Source of the DNA: Hellea sp.
Lineage (GTDB): Bacteria; Pseudomonadota; Alphaproteobacteria; Caulobacterales; Maricaulaceae
DNA length: 64,000 bases
Direction: 5' to 3'
NCBI GenBank assembly: GCA_013002305.1
Contig: JABDKG010000087.1
Location: forward strand, 166,167-230,166
Shown: positions 21,293 to 31,510 of the stretch, piece by piece
Layout of the letters: the number at the start of each line of letters is the position of its first letter
How positions within the stretch are numbered: the first letter of the stretch is position 1
The notes under the pieces: model-generated
The model's database searches: none
What the model was told of the DNA's origin: nothing
The model's input: the letters and a program-made list of their open reading frames with translations, nothing else
Program-made: the position numbers and the translations under genes

Positions 21293-21759
21293 AAATTTTC
21301 ATTCGTTGCGGCGGCGTGATTCGCTCAGGGTCTGAGCGGGAACTTATCGACGAATACCTCAAACGCGCTTCTGGATTGGTCCAGAATTGCGGCATTCATT
21401 CAATCGTCGAACAACAGGTGGATTTGCGAAAATTCGATAGCCGCGCCGCCGGGACGCGAAAACTATTCGAAGATATTTCCGCCGGCTCACAAATCATCGC
21501 GATGGATGAACGCGGTAAAGACCTGACGTCCCGAAAAATCAGCCAATTCATTCAGTCCCAAAGCTTGGATGGATGCCCGGCTCTATATTTTGTGATCGGC
21601 GGCGCTGACGGTTTTGACCCTGAGTTTATTCCAAACAATGCCCGCAAATGGTCTTTGGGGTCACAAACATGGCCGCATAAATTGCTGCGGGCGATGCTGT
21701 GCGAACAAATGTATCGAGCGCTGTCAATTTTATCGGGTTCGCCCTATCATCGAGATTGA
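21289..21759 (+). CDS. rlmH: 23S rRNA (pseudouridine1915-N3)-methyltransferase
   Basis: A SPOUT methyltransferase acting on helix 69 of 23S rRNA. The 156-residue protein has the SAM-binding knot ALYFVIGGADGFDP and the C-terminal WPHKLLRAMLCEQMYRALSILSGSPYHRD, nearly invariant in the family. It is translationally coupled to rsfS and lies 18 bases upstream of the EnvC-like gene. No signal or extra domain is visible. Confidence 0.97.
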   Translation: MKIFIRCGGVIRSGSERELIDEYLKRASGLVQNCGIHSIVEQQVDLRKFDSRAAGTRKLFEDISAGSQIIAMDERGKDLTSRKISQFIQSQSLDGCPALYFVIGGADGFDPEFIPNNARKWSLGSQTWPHKLLRAMLCEQMYRALSILSGSPYHRD

Positions 21760-21777
21760 TCTTGGTCTGGGAATTTC

Positions 21778-22989
21778 ATGTTTCGTTTTTACATATTCAT
21801 TGGGGCTTTACTGGCAATGCCCTCGCTGAGCACGGCTCAGGACATTGATCCTGACAAGCTTGAACAGATCAGCCAGGCCGAGAAGGATCAGAAAGCAATT
21901 GAGCTTGAGCTTTCAAAAAAACGCAACGCCATCAATGCGGAAATCAAATCTATTAGAAGCGATTTAATTGGACTGTCAAAGAACATCAATGATCTTGAAA
22001 ATGAGCAATCAAACTTGTCATCTCAGCTGACAGCCATGGAATTTGAAGAGCAGAATATTCGGCTTAACATCTCACAAGACCGACAATCTCTATCGCAACT
22101 ACTTTCAGCATTGCAGCGGATCGAAAACAATCCTCCGCCCCCATTTTTGGCTGACCCCGATGACGCTGCGAGTGCCGCCCGCGCCGGTCTTTTGATGCAA
22201 AATCTTAGCGCTCAGCTTGATCAACGTGTAAAAAAATTAGTTCTACAATTAGATGCGCTTGACCAGATACGTGCTGAAATTGCCCTCAAGCAGAAAGAAT
22301 TGGCCGACAATCAAAACACAATTCAAAAGCGGCAACAAAATTTGGAGGGTAAAGCTGGTGAAAAAAACAAACTCGAACGCAGCCTGACCCTAGACTATGA
22401 AGCCGCGCAGGCGCGCAGAATGGCACTCGCCCGTGAGGCCGCGACCCTCAAAGAGCTCATCGATAGTTTGGAACGAAGCGGAAATGATATCGTACCGCGT
22501 ATCAAGCCAGACCCCGCTGATCCGAACATCAACGCACCGACGGCAACGTCGTCAACTCCAAGAATGACACAGCCTGTAAAGCTGCCCCCGGGAGCGCTTC
22601 GTTTCGCCAAATCCAAGGGCAAGCTTTATCCACCGGCGTCAGGATCAGTCGTGCAAAAATATAGTACGAGCCATCCCGGCATATCTATCGCCACGACAGA
22701 TCGCGCGCAAATTGCGGCGCCTGCTGCTGGCCGCGTTGAATTTGCAGGCGCATTTAAAAACTATGACAATGTTGTCATTCTGAATGTTGATGACGGCTAT
22801 TTCCTTCTCCTGACGGGCCTAGGGACCCTTTATGTACAAAGCGAGGCCGAAATTAGCGCCGGTGAACCTGTAGGATTAATGCCTGTTAATTCGTCTTCCG
22901 GTGAAAAATTATATATAGAGATCAGGAAAAACGGCTCTACAATTGATCCTATGCCGTGGTTCGGCACTAGTTTTGCAAAACAAAATTAG
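21778..22989 (+). CDS. EnvC-like murein hydrolase activator
   Basis: A 403-residue periplasmic protein with a signal peptide (cleavage near STAQ-D). A long coiled coil spans about residues 20-240, a proline-rich linker about 245-275, and a degenerate LytM/M23 domain about 280-400. The zinc ligands of active LytM enzymes are missing: the HxGIDIA site reads PGISIAT and the HxH site reads YIEIRKNG. It is therefore expected to activate cell-wall amidases rather than cut peptidoglycan. It begins the conserved envC-ctpA-yibQ-rppH segment of alphaproteobacteria. Confidence 0.92.
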   Translation: MFRFYIFIGALLAMPSLSTAQDIDPDKLEQISQAEKDQKAIELELSKKRNAINAEIKSIRSDLIGLSKNINDLENEQSNLSSQLTAMEFEEQNIRLNISQDRQSLSQLLSALQRIENNPPPPFLADPDDAASAARAGLLMQNLSAQLDQRVKKLVLQLDALDQIRAEIALKQKELADNQNTIQKRQQNLEGKAGEKNKLERSLTLDYEAAQARRMALAREAATLKELIDSLERSGNDIVPRIKPDPADPNINAPTATSSTPRMTQPVKLPPGALRFAKSKGKLYPPASGSVVQKYSTSHPGISIATTDRAQIAAPAAGRVEFAGAFKNYDNVVILNVDDGYFLLLTGLGTLYVQSEAEISAGEPVGLMPVNSSSGEKLYIEIRKNGSTIDPMPWFGTSFAKQN

Positions 22990-23053
22990 GACTAACATTT
23001 TTACTGGTATGGCTATCGGTTCATAGATAAGCTGCACACCTTAGGAGTCATCT

Positions 23054-24364
23054 ATGAAATATATTCTTCCAACTATGGGTGCGGTCGCAGCAGCGGCGTT
23101 GTTTACCTTCTCGACGGTCTCCTTTCCGGCGAGCGCAAAAGAAACATCCAAGAGCGATACGTTCAAACAGCTGGAATTATTTGCAGACGTGATGGCGCGC
23201 GTACGCAATGAATATGTTGTCGATGTCGATGATGTGGAACTGATTGAAGGCGCGCTGAACGGCATGCTTCACAATCTTGACCCCCATTCCAGTTACATCA
23301 ACCCCGAACAATTTAAACGTCTCCAGACAACGACCAGCGGAGAATATGGCGGTCTTGGCATGGAGGTAACCTCCGAATCGGGCGTTGTCAGAGTTGTTGC
23401 CCCGATTGATGAAAGCCCTGCTAAGGAAGCAGGGATTGAGGCTGGTGACTATATCACCGAGATTGACGGTGAGAGCATTATTGGTGTTTCCCTGTCTGAA
23501 GCTGTTGAACAAATGCGCGGCAAACCCGGTGAGCCGATTACAATTACGGTCATTCGCGGCAATGAAGATCCGCTGGAGTTTGATCTGGTTCGCGCCGTAA
23601 TCAAATCCCGCGCGACTAAGTACGAAATAAAAGACGGCGTTGGGTATCTGCGCATCCCGCAATTTAACGAAAAAACCACCGTAACATTAGTCGACGCTGT
23701 CGCGGCGCTTAAGAAAGAGTTTGATGGAAAAATTCCAGGAATGGTTTTAGACCTTCGCGGCAACCCCGGCGGATTGCTAGATGAGTCGATTACTGTCAGC
23801 AGCGTATTTTTGGATGGCGGCGAAGTTGTTTCAACCCGCGGACGTAAAGCTGATGACGTGAAGGATTATTTCGCCAAGAAAGGCCAGCTCGTTAAAGGCG
23901 TTCCATTGGTCGTACTGATTGATGGCGCGTCAGCGTCAGCGTCTGAAATCGTCGCCGGCGCTATTCAGGATCGCGATCGCGGATTGGTGGTTGGCATGAC
24001 CTCATTTGGCAAAGGATCCGTTCAAAGTGTTATACCGCTCCGGGGCGGCCGGGATGGTGCCTTACGCATGACAACTCAGCGCTATTACACGCCATCAGGC
24101 CGCTCTATCCAGGGCACAGGTATTACGCCGGACATTTTCATCGCCGCAAGCCAAGAAGAAGTAAATCGCGACCGTATCAGCGAGTCTGATCTTCCGAATT
24201 CCATTCAAAATGAACTCGCCAATGAGGCGGACAAGAGCGAATTGGACATAGAGACACCGCCAGAGGGTTTTGAAGAAGACGGCGACTATCAATTGAAGCG
24301 CGCTATTGAGATCTTAAAAGATGGCAGCTACACGCAAAAACTTGCAGAAGCCAACGAAGGTTAG
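23054..24364 (+). CDS. ctpA: Carboxy-terminal processing protease, S41 family (first copy)
   Basis: A 436-residue exported serine protease. The signal peptide runs to about residue 28 (SFPASAKE). A PDZ domain lies at about 95-175 (GGLGMEV...GDYITEIDG). The S41 core has the catalytic serine in DGASASASEIV and the lysine in SFGKGSVQ. RYYTPSGRSIQGTGITPD is typical of the family. The ribosome site AGGAG is clear. It trims C termini of periplasmic substrates such as cell-wall enzymes, in keeping with the EnvC-like neighbour. A paralogue follows directly. Confidence 0.95.
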   Translation: MKYILPTMGAVAAAALFTFSTVSFPASAKETSKSDTFKQLELFADVMARVRNEYVVDVDDVELIEGALNGMLHNLDPHSSYINPEQFKRLQTTTSGEYGGLGMEVTSESGVVRVVAPIDESPAKEAGIEAGDYITEIDGESIIGVSLSEAVEQMRGKPGEPITITVIRGNEDPLEFDLVRAVIKSRATKYEIKDGVGYLRIPQFNEKTTVTLVDAVAALKKEFDGKIPGMVLDLRGNPGGLLDESITVSSVFLDGGEVVSTRGRKADDVKDYFAKKGQLVKGVPLVVLIDGASASASEIVAGAIQDRDRGLVVGMTSFGKGSVQSVIPLRGGRDGALRMTTQRYYTPSGRSIQGTGITPDIFIAASQEEVNRDRISESDLPNSIQNELANEADKSELDIETPPEGFEEDGDYQLKRAIEILKDGSYTQKLAEANEG

Positions 24365-24377
24365 TTTAAGGCCTAAA

Positions 24378-25688
24378 ATGAAAACTCTATTGCGTTTTGG
24401 CTCGGTGTATTTGGTCGCCCTTATGTGCCCAAGTTTGGCAACGGCCGATCAAAAACAGGCAAATCAAGCGACACTTGAGCAGTTAGAATTGTTCGCGGAT
24501 GCTTATTCGATTGTTCGTGAAAATTATATTGAAGACTTGACGGATGCCGAGATTATGGAAGGTGCAATCAATGGGGCGTTGGAATCTCTAGATCCGCACT
24601 CTAGCTACGTACCAGAACAGGCCTATGAGGAGCGCCAGAAAAATGCCCGCCGCGAATATGGCGGGCTGGGCATTGAAGTCACGCTCGAAGATGGCCTCGT
24701 CAAAGTCAATTATGTCATTCCCGGCGGACCGGCGGATAAACAAGGCTTAAAGCGCGGTGAGTTTATTACCGCCGTTGAGGGCGAAGAAATCTTTGGCAAA
24801 ACTTTGGACGAAGCCGTGTCAGGTATGCGCGGCCTCGAAGGTGACCCGATTAATGTGACTGTAAAGGCCGAAGACAGCACAACCCGTGAACTGACAATCG
24901 TGCGTGAAGTCGTTTCGGGGCGCGCCGTTCGGCACCGCGTCGAAGATGGCGTCGGCTATATCTATATCGAAACTTTCAATCATCCGCGTCTGAGCGTCGA
25001 CGTCAAAGCAGCGATTGAAGACCTGAAATCCAATTTTTCAGGCACGCTACCAGGCCTGGTTATTGACGTTCGGTCAAACCCGGGAGGACGGGTTGATCAG
25101 GTTGTCAAAGTAACAGACTATTTCCTCGACGGCGGAGAAGTATTTTCCTCCAGAGCCCGAGATAGGCAAGATACACGGCGCTACCATGCGCAAGATGGTC
25201 AATTGGTCGATGGCGTTCCAATAGTCGTTCTAATCAATAGCCAATCGGCTTCTGCGGCTGAGATTATCGCCGGCGCGCTTCAAGACCGAAATCGTGCCCT
25301 TGTCATCGGACGTCGGTCTTTTGGCAAAGGGTCGGTGCAATCAATTATACAACTGCCGGGCGGCGGCGCGCTTCGCCTAACAACCGAACGCTATTACACG
25401 CCGTCGGGACATTCTATTCAGGGCCTCGGCATTATGCCGGACGTGCTTGTTGCCGGAAGTCCGGAAAGCGACACTATCAAAAAGCGGTTCCGTGAGTCTA
25501 ATTTGCAAAACGCCCTATCCAATCCAAATACGGCGGAAATTGAAGAGGATTTTAGCATCATGGATTTTCCTTCAGAAGAATGGCCTTCTGATGAGGATTA
25601 TCAACTCGCCAAAGCGGTGGAGTTAGTCAAAAGTCCGCTTTATGAAAACCGTCTTGCGCAGAAGAATGTTCCCTTGCGTCTCCCATAA
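24378..25688 (+). CDS. Carboxy-terminal processing protease, S41 family (second copy)
   Basis: A 436-residue paralogue of the preceding gene with the same domain order: signal peptide, PDZ, S41 core with serine in NSQSASAAEII and lysine in SFGKGSVQ, then RYYTPSGHSIQGLGIMPD. The start is ATG 24378, which gives MKTLLRFGSVYLVALMCPSLATA, a clean signal peptide. An in-frame codon at 24321 would overlap the first copy and mask the signal. The gap to the first copy is 13 bases. The PDZ loop and the C-terminal tail differ most, suggesting different substrates. Confidence 0.93.
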   Translation: MKTLLRFGSVYLVALMCPSLATADQKQANQATLEQLELFADAYSIVRENYIEDLTDAEIMEGAINGALESLDPHSSYVPEQAYEERQKNARREYGGLGIEVTLEDGLVKVNYVIPGGPADKQGLKRGEFITAVEGEEIFGKTLDEAVSGMRGLEGDPINVTVKAEDSTTRELTIVREVVSGRAVRHRVEDGVGYIYIETFNHPRLSVDVKAAIEDLKSNFSGTLPGLVIDVRSNPGGRVDQVVKVTDYFLDGGEVFSSRARDRQDTRRYHAQDGQLVDGVPIVVLINSQSASAAEIIAGALQDRNRALVIGRRSFGKGSVQSIIQLPGGGALRLTTERYYTPSGHSIQGLGIMPDVLVAGSPESDTIKKRFRESNLQNALSNPNTAEIEEDFSIMDFPSEEWPSDEDYQLAKAVELVKSPLYENRLAQKNVPLRLP

Positions 25689-25784
25689 TGCGTCTATCGA
25701 CACCGGATTTACGCGCTATTAGGAGTTTATTAGCTATCCTGCTAATTCTGCGAATCAATTAGGGATTGGGAATCTGCGACATCC

Positions 25785-27050
25785 ATGTCTGATTCATTTC
25801 AAAACAGCTCAGTTAGCTACGCCAGACGGCGGAGTACACGCTTGCCGTCTATGCGCCGCCATTTGCTTGGGGGTTTACTAATTTTGGGCACGGCAGCGGC
25901 CGCAACCGTTTTTAGTTTTCGGTTTTTCGGAAATCCTGACGATGCGATCGCTACGGGAGAAGTCGTGATTGAACCAGCCCCTCTTCCTGCGGCAGCTGAT
26001 ACGCTTAACGCCAATGGTCAGGCACTGCCGGATCTTTTAGACGGACAGGTCCCAATCGGCTCAAATCCGACTGTGAATATTGATGCGCTGGGCAACCCAG
26101 TTCAAGCCGGCAATTCCAGTCAGCTTGCTGGAAGCGAAATTCCGGGCACCCAGCCTCGCGAGACATTGGCCTCTATACAGACTGTCGGACCCAAAACCAT
26201 TTTGATTGACGGTAAGCCCTTAGGGGGCAGCACCGGGTCATTCCCGACCTCTGCGCTTCCGAGAGCGCCCTTTGCCGATATTACACGCAATAACCCATTT
26301 GGGCAGGCCCCGACGGTCTCAAGCGCAGGCAGAAAAGCCGTCACCAGTTATGCTCGCCCATTCACTCCGACGGCAGGCAAAAAACAGGTCTCTATTATCA
26401 TTGGCGGACTGGGAATCGATCGCAATTTAACGCGGCGCATTATCAACGAAACGCCGCCGGAAGTGACGATGTCATTTGCAGCGCACACAAATGGTCTTCA
26501 AACCTGGGTTCACCAGGCGCGGGATCGCGGCCATGAGGTTATCATCGAGCTCCCCATGGAAGGCACAAATTTTAATGCGTCTGAACCTGGCGCCTCGCGA
26601 ACATTAAAGTCCGATGTTAGCGCCGCGGTAAATATTCGAAATCTGGATTGGTTGATGAGCCGCGCCCTAGGATATTTTGCGGTTACAAATTATCAAGGTG
26701 AAAAACTTTTAGCGCGCAATGATGCGGTCGCGCCAATTCTCGATCATTTAAGCGACTCTGGATTGGGACTAATATATGATGGCTCAAGCTTCTCCCAAAC
26801 GATTGCCGCCCAATCACGGGCCGCCGACCTTCCCTATCAAACAGCTTTTAATATCATTGATTCCAATTCTGACATTGCCGTCATCAGCTCTGAACTGTCT
26901 CGACTCGAAACCGCCTCGCTTAGTGGTCCCCCGCAAATCGGATTTGGGTTTGCGCTTCCCGAGACTTTAGTATCCGTAAAACAATGGGTTGCAAGTCTTG
27001 ACGCCAAGGGGCTTGAACTTGCGCCGGCATCGTTTATTCTCAATCAATAG
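25785..27050 (+). CDS. Divergent polysaccharide deacetylase family protein (YibQ-like)
   Basis: A 421-residue protein with one membrane segment near residues 25-48 (HLLGGLLILGTAAAATVFSF), a low-complexity proline/alanine linker to about 200, and then the divergent polysaccharide deacetylase domain. KKQVSIIIGGLGI, VIIELPMEG, YFAVTNYQGEKLL and GLGLIYDGSS match the family. In the canonical enzyme the first motif ends in a metal-binding aspartate (GGLGxD), which here reads GGLGID. It always travels with envC and ctpA in alphaproteobacteria, suggesting a shared role in cell-wall turnover, but the substrate is unknown. Confidence 0.88.
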   Translation: MSDSFQNSSVSYARRRSTRLPSMRRHLLGGLLILGTAAAATVFSFRFFGNPDDAIATGEVVIEPAPLPAAADTLNANGQALPDLLDGQVPIGSNPTVNIDALGNPVQAGNSSQLAGSEIPGTQPRETLASIQTVGPKTILIDGKPLGGSTGSFPTSALPRAPFADITRNNPFGQAPTVSSAGRKAVTSYARPFTPTAGKKQVSIIIGGLGIDRNLTRRIINETPPEVTMSFAAHTNGLQTWVHQARDRGHEVIIELPMEGTNFNASEPGASRTLKSDVSAAVNIRNLDWLMSRALGYFAVTNYQGEKLLARNDAVAPILDHLSDSGLGLIYDGSSFSQTIAAQSRAADLPYQTAFNIIDSNSDIAVISSELSRLETASLSGPPQIGFGFALPETLVSVKQWVASLDAKGLELAPASFILNQ

Positions 27051-27052
27051 CG

Positions 27053-27547
27053 ATGAATTCAATATTGAATGATCGTCCATACCGGCCCTGTGTAGGTATG
27101 GTCATTTTCAATTCTGAGGGTCTTGTTTGGCTCGGCCGACGGGCCCGCGAATCTGGCCCCTATGTGTGGCAGTTCCCGCAAGGCGGTGTCGATCCTGGAG
27201 AAACACCGGTATTTGCCGCTATTAGAGAGACAGAAGAAGAAACCGGGATTTCAGTACAGAATCTGGCACCTCTAGGAAGGATCGAAGGTGAGCTCTATTA
27301 CGACTACCCAGCCGATATCGAACAGAATGTTCGAACGCGGCGCTGGCGCGGTCAAAGACAAAGTTGGTTTGCGACGAGGTTTACAGGGGTGGACAGTGAT
27401 GTTGATCTAAACGCACAAACTCCGCCCGAGTTTTCGCAATGGCGTTGGGGCACTTTGGCTGAAACTTTAAACCTCGTGGTACCGTTCAAGCGACGGGTTT
27501 ATAGTCATCTGATCCAGGAATTTTCAATGTTTGCCCATCCTGCCTGA
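27053..27547 (+). CDS. rppH: RNA pyrophosphohydrolase
   Basis: A Nudix hydrolase that removes pyrophosphate from mRNA 5' ends and so starts decay. The 164-residue protein begins NDRPYRPCVGMVIFN. It has the Nudix box GGVDPGETPVFAAIRETEEETG, with all catalytic glutamates, and the family-specific VWQFPQGG just before it. It starts two bases after the yibQ-like stop and ends this long plus-strand run. The gene is commonly annotated rppH or ialA in alphaproteobacteria. Confidence 0.96.
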   Translation: MNSILNDRPYRPCVGMVIFNSEGLVWLGRRARESGPYVWQFPQGGVDPGETPVFAAIRETEEETGISVQNLAPLGRIEGELYYDYPADIEQNVRTRRWRGQRQSWFATRFTGVDSDVDLNAQTPPEFSQWRWGTLAETLNLVVPFKRRVYSHLIQEFSMFAHPA

Positions 27548-27563
27548 AGGATAGTAACCACCG

Positions 27564-27593
27564 ATGTAATCACAGACGTACAGATGATTACAT
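27564..27593. other. Hairpin between convergent rppH and the AhpD-like gene
   Basis: ATGTAATCA and TGATTACAT form a perfect 9-base stem around a 12-base loop in the 56-base space between two convergent genes. There is no T run on either side, so it is at best a weak bidirectional terminator. Confidence 0.45.
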
Positions 27594-27603
27594 TATTGAC
27601 GAC

Positions 27604-28137
27604 TTACCCGCGCTTTCTTTTGCCCGTGTAGCCTTTACGGGCCATACGCGCGGCGACGTGTTTTCGTTTTTTAATCGTCCCTTTAACCCCTGCAGCATTC
27701 ACCATCCTGTTCATCATGCAATAGAATGAGCATATTCCAATTGCATGAACCAGAGCCAGTTCACTCCAGCCCGCCTCAAAAACTTTGTCAACATCAGCCT
27801 GTTTCATTGCGCCTGGACGACGAGTCAATTTGTGCACATAGTCCAAAAGGGGCGCAATTCGAGTATCTTCGAGCGTCAGATCTTCTCTGTTAAAAATCTT
27901 ATCAATCACCTGTTGATCCACACCTAATTGGCAGGAAACATCTGCGTGAACATCATGACATAAATCGCAATTATTCAAACGAGAAACATAGGCAATGATC
28001 AGCTCCCGCTCCGCAATAGACAAGGGTGAAGGTCCGCGCATAAGGCTGACGCCATTTGAAATTGAGGGTAAGTCCGGAAAAGTGTTTTTCAAATCTGAAA
28101 TAAACGCATCGTCGTTTAATGATGGTAAAAAAGGCAT
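27604..28137 (-). CDS. Carboxymuconolactone decarboxylase / AhpD-like alkylhydroperoxidase
   Basis: A 177-residue all-helical protein. The AhpD-type core has LSIAERELIIAYVSRLNNCDLCHDVH, with the CxxC pair and following histidine expected for peroxidase activity. A second conserved stretch is LVHAIGICSFYCMMNRMVNAAG. The C terminus is very basic (GTIKKRKHVAARMARKGYTGKRKRG), unusual for the family. It diverges from the MFS exporter gene with 135 AT-rich bases between the starts. It probably detoxifies organic peroxides; the partner reductant is unknown. Confidence 0.85.
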   Translation of the reverse strand: MPFLPSLNDDAFISDLKNTFPDLPSISNGVSLMRGPSPLSIAERELIIAYVSRLNNCDLCHDVHADVSCQLGVDQQVIDKIFNREDLTLEDTRIAPLLDYVHKLTRRPGAMKQADVDKVFEAGWSELALVHAIGICSFYCMMNRMVNAAGVKGTIKKRKHVAARMARKGYTGKRKRG

Positions 28138-28272
28138 CCGAACTCTCAGGAAAAATTTATTAATCTATAACTGAAAATCACAAAACTATAAAGACAACAA
28201 TGTTTTGGTTTCGACGGCGCGATCAATCATTTTTTCCTATGCATTTTCAACCTAATACACTAGGCGCATAAT

Positions 28273-29547
28273 ATGGCAAAACCTGAAACTTCCATCAAAG
28301 CAATAGCGTTTGTTTTGATTGCTGTCATGATCAATGCCATAGGTTTTGGCATCATAATTCCCGTTCTGCCGGATCTTGTTCGCGAGTTAATTCCTGATCT
28401 ACCGGAGCATAATCTGGGCCGGTATATGGCCGGTATGACCTTAGTTTTCGCTATCATGCAGTTCATTTTCATGCCGATCATGGGCGCTCTGTCGGACGCT
28501 TATGGCCGGCGACCTGTTATGCTTCTATCGCTCTTGGGTTTGGCAATCGACTATTTTATTCTGGCATTAGCTCCGGTGATCGCCATTGTCTTTTTCGGAC
28601 GAGCCATAGCCGGGACTTTTGGCGCGACTTTTTCAACGGCCAACGCCTATATGGCAGATGTCAGCCCTCCAGAAAAGCGCGCTCAAAACTTCGCGCTTGT
28701 CGGCGCAGCCTTTGGAGTCGGTTTTATGCTCGGCCCTGTTCTAGGCGGTATACTCGGCGATCCCGACGACATTCTCGGAGACCTCGCAAGTCCGAGGTTG
28801 CCTTTTTATGTAGCAGGCGTGATTTCATTCTTGAATGCGGTATTGGGTTTCTTAGTATTGCCGGAAACACTGAAACCCGAAAATCGCCGAGCCTTTAGCT
28901 GGACCAGAGCAAATCCGTTAGGCGCTCTACGGTCACTTAAAAATGTTTCAAATGCCAAGGGATTAATTTTTGTGCTGTTCCTGTTGGCAGCGGCGCACAC
29001 GGTTTACCCAACCACTTATACGATTTCGACAGAAACTAAGCTGGGCTGGACATCTGGCGACGTGGCGTGGTCTTTGGGCGCATTTGGCGTTTCAAGTTTT
29101 ATTGTACAAGCCCTCATCATTCGGGTGGTGATACCGCGAACAGGACTGTTTTGGGCTGCTGTAATAGGCATGGTTTCAACGATTATTGCCTATCTTGGCC
29201 TCGGCCTCGCAACGAACGGATTTATGGTTTACGCGATGGGGCCGTTAGTGGCATTGGCGGGATTTTATAATCCAGCCCTTAATAATATGATGTCGAGCCG
29301 AGTATCCAGTTCTGAACAAGGCGAATTACAAGGCGCCATCGGTGCCGCCCAGGGCCTTGCGCTAATCGCAGGTCCGTTGATCATGGGACCGACTTTTGAG
29401 GTATTTGCCAAAGAGGGCACAGGCTATTACCAGCCCGGCGCACCTTTTATAGCCGCCTTTTCCCTATCTTGCATCGCCATGGCGACGTTCTTTGTTGTGA
29501 CCACTAAAGACGATCGTACTCGCGTTTTACCGACTGCAGCTGAATAG
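28273..29547 (+). CDS. TetA-like MFS drug efflux transporter
   Basis: A 424-residue inner-membrane protein with 12 predicted segments. The first has MINAIGFGIIIPVLPDLV, characteristic of the TCR/Tet family. Motif A is GALSDAYGRRPVML after segment 2 and motif C is GFMLGPVLGG in segment 5. It is expected to be a proton-driven exporter. Chromosomal TCR homologues are common in this class, so tetracycline resistance should not be assumed. No TetR-type regulator is adjacent. It converges with the atp operon, whose terminator follows its stop. Confidence 0.9.
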   Translation: MAKPETSIKAIAFVLIAVMINAIGFGIIIPVLPDLVRELIPDLPEHNLGRYMAGMTLVFAIMQFIFMPIMGALSDAYGRRPVMLLSLLGLAIDYFILALAPVIAIVFFGRAIAGTFGATFSTANAYMADVSPPEKRAQNFALVGAAFGVGFMLGPVLGGILGDPDDILGDLASPRLPFYVAGVISFLNAVLGFLVLPETLKPENRRAFSWTRANPLGALRSLKNVSNAKGLIFVLFLLAAAHTVYPTTYTISTETKLGWTSGDVAWSLGAFGVSSFIVQALIIRVVIPRTGLFWAAVIGMVSTIIAYLGLGLATNGFMVYAMGPLVALAGFYNPALNNMMSSRVSSSEQGELQGAIGAAQGLALIAGPLIMGPTFEVFAKEGTGYYQPGAPFIAAFSLSCIAMATFFVVTTKDDRTRVLPTAAE

Positions 29548-29552
29548 AACAC

Positions 29553-29576
29553 AAAAAAAACCGGGCGTTAGCCCGG
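29553..29576 (-). terminator. Terminator of the atp operon
   Basis: Read on the minus strand, CCGGGC-TAAC-GCCCGG is followed by an eight-T run (plus-strand A run 29553-29560). It lies about 27 bases after the atpC stop. The hairpin could also end transcription of the convergent MFS gene, though the T tract on that side is short. Confidence 0.9.
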
Positions 29577-29602
29577 TTCACTTAATTCAATATTTCACAA
29601 AT

Positions 29603-29992
29603 TTAGCCTGCGATTAATTCGCTTAATCCGTCAATATCCTGCTGGACGATTAATGCGGCTTCACCTTCGAGGTTCTCGATACGGGCTTTCGCGGCATCCA
29701 AGTCAGATTGTAGAGCTTCCTTATCAATGTCGGCCATAAGTGTCGCTTTTTCCGCTAAAACTGTCAGCCCGTCGGGCGTTACATCTGCAAACCCCCCTTG
29801 CACGAAATATTGCGTAGTTTCGCCGCCGTCAAATACGGTAATAGCGCCTGTTCGAATAGCCGCCATGAGGGCAGAGTGATTGGGCAATACACCAAGATCA
29901 CCTTCGGTGCCGGGAATATCAACCTGATCGACCTCGCCAGAAAACAATTCTGCTTCGGGCGATACGAGCGCGAAATGTAGCTTATCAGCCAT
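29603..29992 (-). CDS. atpC: ATP synthase F1 subunit epsilon
   Basis: A 129-residue central-stalk subunit that couples rotation and can inhibit ATP hydrolysis. The N-terminal beta barrel has MADKLHFALVSPEAELFSGEV and GTEGDLGVLPNHSALMAAI. The C-terminal part forms the helical hairpin. It is the last gene of the F1 operon, five bases after atpD and followed by a strong terminator. Confidence 0.97.
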   Translation of the reverse strand: MADKLHFALVSPEAELFSGEVDQVDIPGTEGDLGVLPNHSALMAAIRTGAITVFDGGETTQYFVQGGFADVTPDGLTVLAEKATLMADIDKEALQSDLDAAKARIENLEGEAALIVQQDIDGLSELIAG

Positions 29993-29997
29993 CTGAT

Positions 29998-31503
<1,506 letters not shown>

Positions 31504-31510
31504 TCAGCTT

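Noticed and set aside
28273-29547. Acquired tetracycline resistance gene
   Set aside because: The protein is TetA-like, but there is no TetR-type regulator, transposon end or composition change; chromosomal TCR exporters of unknown substrate are common.
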